From the NCBI GenBank assembly GCA_021801525.1, contig JAJYXW010000035.1, positions 1 to 37,766 of the forward strand: a stretch of 37,766 bases of DNA, read 5' to 3'. The DNA comes from Actinomycetes bacterium (GTDB lineage Bacteria; Actinomycetota; Acidimicrobiia; Acidimicrobiales; JAJYXR01). The notes beneath the pieces were generated by a model. That model saw only the letters and a list, made by a program, of their open reading frames with translations. It made no database searches and was not told the origin of the DNA. Position numbers and translations under genes: made by a program. Below, piece by piece: positions 31,367 to 37,766 of the stretch; within the stretch, counting starts at the first letter, position 1; each line of letters opens with the position of its first letter.

Positions 31367-34105
31367 ATCGTCGTGGAGGGCGTCGAGGACCGGGACCCGC
31401 GAGGCCCTCCAGGCGGGCCAGGCACCGGCGACCAGGGCTACGGCAACGCCGAGCAGGGCGTAGAGGGACATCGAGGCAGGGTCGAGCACGTAGGGGTCCG
31501 CGTAGCCGAGGAGGAGCGGCGCCACCCAGAGCAGGCCGGCCAGCCCCGCCGCGCCGAAGCCGATCCCGAGCAGCGCGCCTATCACCCCGACGGCACCAGC
31601 TTCCGCGAGCACCATCGAGAAGACATGCCTGGGCTCGAGCCCTACCGCAACGAGCGTCGCGAGCTCCCTCTGGCGCATGACGCCCGCCAGCAGCAGCGTG
31701 GATAGCACCGCGACGAAGGCCACCACGACGAGAGCCCGCTGGAGCGCCCAGAACGCACCGAGCTGAGCCGAGACCGACGACTCGGCCGCGGCCGCACGCT
31801 CGGCCGGGGTCGCCACCCTCAGGTACGGGGCGAGACGAGCTCTTCGCACCTCCGCGGCGAGGCTCGCAGGCGACTTGCCCCGCGCCGGGACCAACAGCAC
31901 GTCGGTCGGCGGCTGCGGGCCATACAGGCGCACCAGCTCGGCCATCGGCATCGTCACGACCAACCCGGCGAAGGCCCCGTCGTTCCAGACGCCCTGGACC
32001 GGGACGCTCGCGAGGCCGGACGGCGTGTCGAGGCGCACTCGAGAGCCAGGGCGCAGGTGCCGACGGCGCGCGAGGCCCGCCCCGATCATCACCTCGCCGC
32101 GCTCGAAGAGCAACTGGTTCGCGGTCCCGAGCAGCACGGGCCCGTGCACCTCCGCGTGGGTGTACGCGACCACGCCGACAAGGTTCCCCGGACGGTTCCC
32201 GGTGAGCAGCGCCACCTCGGTGTCGACTGCCGCCACCCCCGGGAGCCTGCCGAGACGGGCGAGGACCGAAGGGGGCACCTTGGAGTCGAGGTCGATGCCG
32301 TTCCCGGTGGCGCCCGCCGACACGCGCACCCGGCCCTCGCCGGCGGGAGCAAACGAGCCGGCTATGGCGCCTTGCACCGATGCCGTAAACCCGGACGTCA
32401 TCACAGCGACCCCCACGCTCCCCGCCAGCGCTATCGCCATGACCGCGCTCCTCGCCGGATGGCGCACGAGGTTCGCGAGCCCGAGGCGCGCCATCGCCCG
32501 GCGGGGCAGCCCGCAGCGTCGCACGCTCCAGGCAATCGCAGGCGTGAAGGCGCCGACGGCCAGCACGAGCCCGGCTATGAGCACGAGGAACCCGGCTATC
32601 CCCGCGTAGAGCTGCCACGCGGATATTCCTCCGTCTCGCTGTGACAGCCAGCAGGCGGCGAGCCCAACGAGGGAGAGCAGGGCGAAACCAAGTCCCCGTC
32701 GGATCGGGACACGCGGCAGCACCTCCAAGTCCGCAGCGTGCTCCGACAGCTCTGCCACGACGTCTGCCACGAGCGCGCGCCTAAGCGGAAGCGCGGCAGC
32801 CGCGAGGGCCACCACCAGACCGAACGCCGCACCCGCTGCCACGACGGAAGGGGGAACGTGCACCCCGATCGGAACCCCCGCGAGCGAGCTCGTGAAGGTG
32901 CTCAGCGGAGCGACCACCGGGCGCGCGAGCAGCGCTCCCGCGGCGACGCCCCCAAGTCCGCCGGCAACGCCAATGACCCCGGCCTCTATCAACGGCCCGG
33001 ATGCAAGGAGGAGCCTCGGGACTCCGAGAGCCGCGGCTATTGCGTTGTGCCGGCGGCGCTCCTGGAGCGAAAGCGCCACCACGTCGTAGACGAGCACGCC
33101 CGCAACAGCGGCTGCGAGTAGGGCTATGAGCGTGAGGAGCGGCAGGTACGACCCCGTGGCGAGCGACACGGCCGGCGGCGGGACAGACGCGCCGAGCACC
33201 GCGTCCTGCCGGCCCACCACGCGGGAAAGCCGGGAGCTGAGCACGCGGATCGAGGTTCCCTTGGCCGGCAAGACGTATACGACGTCGAGGAGGCCAGGGC
33301 GGTCGAAGAGCGCTTGTGACTCGGCGAGGGGCATGAGAACGGCCCTGCCGCCGTCGAGGTGATCGAGGGCGGGCAGGACCGGTGCGCCCGAGAGGGGCAC
33401 GACGCCCAGGTCCGTCCTGAGCACCGGAGGCGCCGGCCGGGCACGCGCATCCCGGGGGGCGCCAACCGAACGGCCCGCCCGACCCGCCGTGCTCGTGCCC
33501 GTGCCCGTGCCCGTGGCAAAGCGCCGGCTGAGGAACGGCGAGACGTAGATCGAACCCGGAGGAGCTTGGCCGAGGGGCGCTTCGCCCGGTAACGCCCCAC
33601 CCGAATGCGGCCCTTGCGCCGGGGCTGACGGCTCCGCCGGCAGGCCCGGCCCGGCCGAGACCCTGCCTCCCGCCGCAGGCGGGAGCGGTGGCTCGGACGG
33701 CGCCGCAGGCGCCATGCACAGACCAGGAAGCGCCTCGGCGACCTTGCCGGTGCAGTCCAGCCCGATGGCCAGCACCGTCTCGGATCCGCGCGTGGAGGGC
33801 GTGTCCGGCCCCACGAGCGTCGTGGCCTGCACCATCCCGAGGGCGAGCTTCACACCTGGAGTGCGGGCGACGGCTTTTTCGACGGACTGCTCGAGCCCGC
33901 CGCGGCTCGTGGCGCCCACCACCCGGAGGGGAGCCGGACCTGCGAGCGCCCGCGACACCTCCGCGACCGACGCCGGCACGCTCGCACGGACTATCGCCAC
34001 CGAAGCGGCAAGCGAAGTGCCCGCCGCGACTGCCACCACCGCTACGAGGAGGCGCAGAGGATGGCGCCGGAGGTGCCTTAGGGAGAGAAGCCTGAGGGCC
34101 CTCAT
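31364..34105 (-). CDS. FtsX/MacB-type ABC transporter permease
   Basis: This 913-residue permease starts MRALRLLSLRHLRRHPLRLL with its first membrane helix (VAVVAVAAGTSLAASVAI) and a long extracytoplasmic segment. It has two FtsX domains (about 322-405 and 782-900); the second includes VMRQRELATLVAVGLEPRHV and ends WPAWRASRVPVLDALHDD. Such proteins move no solute through a channel but couple ATP hydrolysis to lipoprotein, peptide or drug handling. A GTGTGT stretch (about residue 195) comes from a 6-base repeat. ATG 34105 overlaps the ATPase stop as ATGA; the longer frame to 34807 merely shadows the ATPase gene. The substrate is unknown. Confidence 0.92.
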   Translation of the reverse strand: MRALRLLSLRHLRRHPLRLLVAVVAVAAGTSLAASVAIVRASVPASVAEVSRALAGPAPLRVVGATSRGGLEQSVEKAVARTPGVKLALGMVQATTLVGPDTPSTRGSETVLAIGLDCTGKVAEALPGLCMAPAAPSEPPLPPAAGGRVSAGPGLPAEPSAPAQGPHSGGALPGEAPLGQAPPGSIYVSPFLSRRFATGTGTGTSTAGRAGRSVGAPRDARARPAPPVLRTDLGVVPLSGAPVLPALDHLDGGRAVLMPLAESQALFDRPGLLDVVYVLPAKGTSIRVLSSRLSRVVGRQDAVLGASVPPPAVSLATGSYLPLLTLIALLAAAVAGVLVYDVVALSLQERRRHNAIAAALGVPRLLLASGPLIEAGVIGVAGGLGGVAAGALLARPVVAPLSTFTSSLAGVPIGVHVPPSVVAAGAAFGLVVALAAAALPLRRALVADVVAELSEHAADLEVLPRVPIRRGLGFALLSLVGLAACWLSQRDGGISAWQLYAGIAGFLVLIAGLVLAVGAFTPAIAWSVRRCGLPRRAMARLGLANLVRHPARSAVMAIALAGSVGVAVMTSGFTASVQGAIAGSFAPAGEGRVRVSAGATGNGIDLDSKVPPSVLARLGRLPGVAAVDTEVALLTGNRPGNLVGVVAYTHAEVHGPVLLGTANQLLFERGEVMIGAGLARRRHLRPGSRVRLDTPSGLASVPVQGVWNDGAFAGLVVTMPMAELVRLYGPQPPTDVLLVPARGKSPASLAAEVRRARLAPYLRVATPAERAAAAESSVSAQLGAFWALQRALVVVAFVAVLSTLLLAGVMRQRELATLVAVGLEPRHVFSMVLAEAGAVGVIGALLGIGFGAAGLAGLLWVAPLLLGYADPYVLDPASMSLYALLGVAVALVAGAWPAWRASRVPVLDALHDD

Positions 34106-34791
34106 GCCAGGCGGCCGTCGGAGAGCTCCACTGCCCTGTCGGCGCATGCCGCAGCAGCAGGATCGTGAGTCGCCATGACGAGCGCCGCCCCCATCTCGCG
34201 CACGTGGCTCGTGAGGAGATCGAGAACCGATGCTCCTGTGACCGAGTCGAGGTTGCCGGTCGGCTCGTCCGCGAGCACGAGCGCGGGCTGCGTGACCAGG
34301 GCCCGGGCGACCGCGACCCGCTGCATCTCCCCGCCCGAGAGCTCGCCCGGCAGGTGCCTGGCGCGATGCGCGAGTCCGACTGCGTCGAGCATCGCGGCTG
34401 CCCTGTCTCGGCTGGCCCTCGCATGGCTGGCTCTCGTGCGCTCCACGAGGAGGGGCAGCTCCACGTTCTCGGAGACGCTGAGCGACGGCAGCAGGTGGAA
34501 GAACTGGAACACGAAGCCGATGCTCCGGCGCCGCAGGCGAGCCCGGGCGGCGGCAGGCATCGCCGAGATCTCCACCCCGGCGACCATCACGGTGCCGGAG
34601 TCGGGGGTGTCGAGCCCGCCGGCTATGTGAAGAAGGGTCGACTTGCCCGAGCCGCTCCTCCCGAGCACGGCCAACAGCTCGCCGGGCCGGACGCTCAGGT
34701 CCACACCGCCGAGAGCAGTGACCACCTCCTCGCCGCGGCGATAGTGCCGCTCCACGGCGCGGAGCTCGAGCGCTGGGGCTGCAGCCGGCAT
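34102..34791 (-). CDS. ABC transporter ATPase (LolD/MacB-like)
   Basis: This 229-residue ATPase of the MacB/LolD class energises the FtsX-type permease that follows. Visible motifs are Walker A (GRSGSGKST), the Q-loop (FVFQFFHLLPSLSVSENVEL), the signature LSGGEMQRVAVARAL, Walker B with catalytic Glu (LVLADEPTGNLD) and the H-loop (VMATHD). ATG 34791 gives the usual length; a frame running up to 35430 is antisense shadow of the neighbouring lipoprotein. Its stop overlaps the permease start. It is divergent from the lipase-like gene with 66 bases between. Confidence 0.95.
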   Translation of the reverse strand: MPAAAPALELRAVERHYRRGEEVVTALGGVDLSVRPGELLAVLGRSGSGKSTLLHIAGGLDTPDSGTVMVAGVEISAMPAAARARLRRRSIGFVFQFFHLLPSLSVSENVELPLLVERTRASHARASRDRAAAMLDAVGLAHRARHLPGELSGGEMQRVAVARALVTQPALVLADEPTGNLDSVTGASVLDLLTSHVREMGAALVMATHDPAAAACADRAVELSDGRLA

Positions 34792-34857
34792 GCCGAGAGT
34801 GTCCCACCGCTCCAAGCTCCCCGCACGGTCGAGCGGCTCTCCGGTATCGTCGTCGCT

Positions 34858-37116
34858 ATGACACGATCTGCTGGGACAGGCGCCGTCCGCACGACACGAG
34901 CGAAGCTGCCGGGCCCGCTCCTGGTGATCGCCGCCGCGGCACTCGTAGCGGCCTCCTGCTCGGCAGGCCCTGCTAAGCCACCGGCTGCGAAGGTACCCTT
35001 CCGCGCTGCGACGCCCCGGGCGTGGGGCGTGTCGATCCCCGGCGCTCCCGCTTGCGATCCTCTCGGGGGCTCCCCGTGCATGGTGCCCTTCCCGAGCGAC
35101 TACTACACGGTGCCGGACCCCTCCATGCCATCGGGCCGGCGGGTGGACTTCCCGCAGGCCGCCATGCCGGTCAGCACTACCGGCGTGCCCGTCGACCCCG
35201 CCTCCTGGGAGCGCAACGACGGCTTCAGCCCCGGGTCGCTCATCCTTGCCTTCGTGCCCGGCCTGGACCTTGCGACCTCCGGGATCCCCGGCAGCACCAG
35301 CGTCGAGAAGTCCCTGGAGCCGAGCTCGCCGATCGTGCTGCTCGACGCCAACACCATGAAGCGGCTCCCCTACTGGGCCGAGCTCGACGTCCAGGACCCG
35401 AACCCCGCCACCAGGCTGCTCGTCATCCACCCGGCCGCAAACCTTCCCGAAGGGGACCGGATCATCGTCGCACTACGGAACCTGAAGACGAGCACCGGCA
35501 CTGCCATAGCCCCGTCGGGGACCTTCGCGAAGATCGTCTCGGGTACAGGGGGGGCGCCCGAGCCTGGAGTCTCGGCCGCGCCGGCCGAGCCCAAGGTCTC
35601 GGCCGGAGGGGCGGTCTCGGTCAGTGGGGCGCCCGCGTCCGGAGGGGCGGTCTCGGTCGGGGGGGCGGCCGCGTCGGGCGGGGCGGCTGCGGCTGCTCTC
35701 GTGCGCCACGAGGACCACGTTCTCGCGACGCTGAAGGCAGCAGGGATCGGGCGCAAGGCGATGTTCCTCGCATGGGACTTCACCGTCGAGAGCACCGCCA
35801 ACCTGACCGGATGGGCGCTCCACATGCGAAATGCCGCCTTCGGACAGCTTGGCTCGGGTGTGCCCGCCTACCACGTCACCTCGGTCACCAACTTCACGCC
35901 TGCGCAGCACGCGACACTCTCCCGGCAGGTCATAGGCACATTCGACGTGCCGAGCTTCCTGAACAAACCTGGCGGGCCGCAGGGCTCGGTCCTCAACTTC
36001 GGTCCGGGCGGAGAGCCGACCCAGATACCCGGCAACGTCCAGCACGCGGTGTTCTCCTGCCTCCTGCCCCGCTCGGCCGACCCGAACCCGTCGGCCGCCG
36101 GTGAGCCGGTGCGCCCGGCGTGGCCGGTCCTCTACGGCAAGGGGCTCTTCAGCGTGGCCACCCAACTGGAGGTGGCTGGCGTGCGGACCACCGCCAACCG
36201 CTACGACCTTGCATACTGCTCCACCAACTGGATGGGCCTCGACGGCAACGACGAGCTTGCCGATGCGGGGATCATCGAGAACCTCTCCACATTCGCCACG
36301 ATCCCCGACCGCCTCGTGCAGTCGATGATCGACGCTCTCTTCCTCGGGCGCCTGATGTCGAGCCCGAAGGGCTTCGCCGCCAACCCCGCCTTCGAGTCCG
36401 CTGGGCCCAAGCACACTCCCTTGATCGACACCTCGAAGCCGCTCGTCTACTACGGGAACTCCGAGGGGAGCCTGATGGGGGGAGCGGTCACCGCTCTCTC
36501 GACCCAGATCCGCCGGGCGGTGCTCGGGGTGCCAAGCATGGACTACGCGATCCTCCTACCGCGAAGCGTGGACTTCGCTGCCTTCTACGTGCTCTTCGAC
36601 AAGGCGTACCCCTCCAAGCCCGAGCAGCAGGTGATCCTCGACCTGCTGCAGATGCTCTGGGACCGGGGCGAGACGGACGGCTACGCCGAGAACATGACGA
36701 CCCACCCGCTGCCGGGCACCCCGACCCACCAGGTGCTGCTCCAGATGGGCTTCGGAGACCACCAAGTCGCGAACGTCTCGACGGAGATCGAGGCACGCAC
36801 GATCGGTGCCAGGGTGCACCGCCCGGTGCTGCCTGCCGGCCTCTCGCCCGGGCACCCCTTCGCGGGGACGTTGTCGCTTCCGGAGGGCACCTACCAGGGT
36901 CCCGCGGCTCTGTACCTGTGGTACGACACCAACGTCCTGCCGCCCCCGGCCGGCGACGTGGCACCGTCTGCCGGCCCCGACCCCCACGACACGATCCCGC
37001 GCTCGGTGCCGGCTGCTGAGCGCCAGCTCGTGACCTTCCTCGAGACCGGCAAGGTGATCGACGTCTGCGGTGCATCACCCTGCGTCACCACCCAGGCGAT
37101 CCCCCCGGGAGCCTGA
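34858..37116 (+). CDS. Lipase-like secreted lipoprotein
   Basis: This 752-residue lipoprotein has a signal and lipobox (LVAASC, C34). The N-terminal half resembles bacterial lipase N-terminal domains: CMVPFPSDYYTVPDP, FSPGSLILAFVPGLDL, RLLVIHPAANLPEGDRIIVA. A Gly/Ala/Ser/Val-rich stretch from 30-base-like repeats (about 35600-35690) splits it. The C-terminal half looks like an alpha/beta-hydrolase, with a nucleophile-elbow-like YYGNSEGSLMGGAV (S535). The usual elbow is G-x-S-x-G; here it is GNSEG, which fits. The other catalytic residues are not assigned. The start is ATG 34858, and a YceH-type gene follows 14 bases downstream. It is a putative surface esterase; the substrate is unknown. Confidence 0.8.
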   Translation: MTRSAGTGAVRTTRAKLPGPLLVIAAAALVAASCSAGPAKPPAAKVPFRAATPRAWGVSIPGAPACDPLGGSPCMVPFPSDYYTVPDPSMPSGRRVDFPQAAMPVSTTGVPVDPASWERNDGFSPGSLILAFVPGLDLATSGIPGSTSVEKSLEPSSPIVLLDANTMKRLPYWAELDVQDPNPATRLLVIHPAANLPEGDRIIVALRNLKTSTGTAIAPSGTFAKIVSGTGGAPEPGVSAAPAEPKVSAGGAVSVSGAPASGGAVSVGGAAASGGAAAAALVRHEDHVLATLKAAGIGRKAMFLAWDFTVESTANLTGWALHMRNAAFGQLGSGVPAYHVTSVTNFTPAQHATLSRQVIGTFDVPSFLNKPGGPQGSVLNFGPGGEPTQIPGNVQHAVFSCLLPRSADPNPSAAGEPVRPAWPVLYGKGLFSVATQLEVAGVRTTANRYDLAYCSTNWMGLDGNDELADAGIIENLSTFATIPDRLVQSMIDALFLGRLMSSPKGFAANPAFESAGPKHTPLIDTSKPLVYYGNSEGSLMGGAVTALSTQIRRAVLGVPSMDYAILLPRSVDFAAFYVLFDKAYPSKPEQQVILDLLQMLWDRGETDGYAENMTTHPLPGTPTHQVLLQMGFGDHQVANVSTEIEARTIGARVHRPVLPAGLSPGHPFAGTLSLPEGTYQGPAALYLWYDTNVLPPPAGDVAPSAGPDPHDTIPRSVPAAERQLVTFLETGKVIDVCGASPCVTTQAIPPGA
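35600..35690. repeat. Repeat encoding Gly/Ala/Val linker of the lipase-like gene
   Basis: Two imperfect units built on GGGGCGGTCTCGGTC plus GGGGCGCCCGCGTCCGG-like arms encode GGAVSVSGAPAS and GGAVSVGGAAAS. The run occurs between the N-terminal and hydrolase parts. Boundaries are approximate. Confidence 0.7.
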
Positions 37117-37130
37117 GGGGACCCGCCGCG

Positions 37131-37766
37131 GTGGACCTCGACCCAGTCGAAATCCGGGTAGTGGGCTCGCTCGCCGAGAAGCAGCTCACCACGCCCCAGC
37201 AGTACCCACTCACGCTCAACGCGCTCTTGCTCGCCTGCAACCAGACGACCAACCGCGACCCTGTGGTGAGCTACGACGAAGCGCTCGTCGAAGCGGCCCT
37301 GGCGTCGCTGAAGGAAAGGCGGCTGGTGCGCTTCGTCCATCCATCCCATGGCCGCTCGGCGATCCGCTACCGCCAGGTGCTCGACGAGCTGCTGGGCCTC
37401 GACGTGCGCCAGCTCGCTCTCGTCGCCGTCTTGGTGCTGCGCGGACCCCAGACTGCCGGCGAGCTGCGCGCTCGCACCGAGCGCATGGCTGGCTTCGAGG
37501 GGGTCGCAGATGTAGAGCACGAGCTCGAGCAGCTTGCAACGCGCGAGGACCTTGTGCTCCGCCTGCCCCGGCGAGCCGGCCACAAGGAGGACCGCTTTGC
37601 CCACCTGCTCGGCGGGGATCCCCACGCCCTTGCCGGCGGAGTGAGCGGGATCGGAGTGAGCGGAGGGGGCGGAGAAAGCGCCTATCTTGCCGGCACGGAG
37701 TCGAAGCGCCTTCCTGGCCTGCTGCCCGGCTCCCAGCCTGAAGCGGTGACGGGCGCTGTCGCACCG
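37131..37766 (+). CDS. YceH-family (DUF480) protein, cut by the window end
   Basis: An open frame from GTG 37131 runs to the end with no stop. It begins VDLDPVEIRVVGSLAEKQLT, then TPQQYPLTLNALLLACNQTT and NRDPVVSYDEALVEAALASL, the clear opening of YceH/DUF480 proteins (tandem winged helices). It continues GLDVRQLALVAVLVLRGPQT and AGELRARTERMAGF. The visible 212 codons cover nearly all of the normal length of about 200-220, and the end is a Gly-rich tail. GAGGGG lies upstream as a possible ribosome-binding site. The role of the family is not settled. Confidence 0.9.
   Translation, partial: MDLDPVEIRVVGSLAEKQLTTPQQYPLTLNALLLACNQTTNRDPVVSYDEALVEAALASLKERRLVRFVHPSHGRSAIRYRQVLDELLGLDVRQLALVAVLVLRGPQTAGELRARTERMAGFEGVADVEHELEQLATREDLVLRLPRRAGHKEDRFAHLLGGDPHALAGGVSGIGVSGGGGESAYLAGTESKRLPGLLPGSQPEAVTGAVAP

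Noticed and set aside
31275-31463. Plus-strand open frame across the nhaA remnant
   Set aside because: It is out of frame with the nhaA similarity and runs antisense into the ABC permease gene.

Overview
This is a GC-rich, gene-dense bacterial chromosome segment. It has many GTG/TTG starts, 4-base ATGA/GTGA start-stop overlaps, a MarP-type periplasmic protease, an SNF2/SWIM pair, GH15 plus a glucose-dehydrogenase-like enzyme, and large secreted beta-propeller proteins. Together these point to an actinobacterium, perhaps an acidimicrobial-type lineage; the lineage is inference. I saw no rRNA, tRNA, CRISPR array, integrase or transposase.

Layout. 212-4575 (-): SNF2 helicase overlapping a SWIM zinc-finger protein. 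4762-6404 (-): a doubtful small ORF, a COG4315-type lipoprotein and a cupredoxin-like lipoprotein whose copper site looks degenerate. 6491-7030 (+): Uma2-family nuclease. 6996-11126 (-): GH15 glucoamylase/trehalase-like enzyme, a glucose-dehydrogenase-like enzyme and a metallo-beta-lactamase-fold hydrolase, all overlapping. 11205-12377 (-): MarP-like protease, divergent from an RDD membrane protein (12520-13113 +). 13237-13793 (-): RHH antitoxin and MazF toxin, with a strong hairpin upstream. 13998-14777 (-): methyltransferase, divergent from a ferric-reductase-like flavocytochrome, FMN-binding protein and ApbE (15022-18022 +). 17981-21703 (-): secreted propeller, response regulator and histidine kinase. 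21942-23219 (+): nhaA.

23385-30810 (-) is a run of secreted or surface proteins: a 1613-residue RCC1/Fn3 protein, a propeller with seven C-x5-C motifs, a broken paralogous 3' fragment and a Thr/Pro-tailed protein. They are linked by a 279-bp direct repeat. 30919-31366 is a graveyard: two nhaA-like fragments flank a start-less helix-turn-helix ORF. 31364-34791 (-): FtsX/MacB-type ABC transporter. 34858-37116 (+): lipase-like lipoprotein, followed by a YceH (DUF480) gene that runs off the window.

Working together. The GH15-dehydrogenase-hydrolase set could release glucose and oxidise it through a lactone. The flavocytochrome/FMN-protein/ApbE set looks like a flavin-based trans-membrane electron-transfer module. 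The propeller/regulator/kinase set looks like a two-component system with an extracytoplasmic partner. A window-wide feature is the number of short, mostly in-frame tandem repeats that lengthen linkers, tails or loops in about ten genes, plus two intergenic repeats. The best candidates for something undescribed are the giant surface protein with its duplicated 3' cassette, the 7x(C-x5-C) propeller, the nhaA/HTH graveyard and the degenerate cupredoxin.
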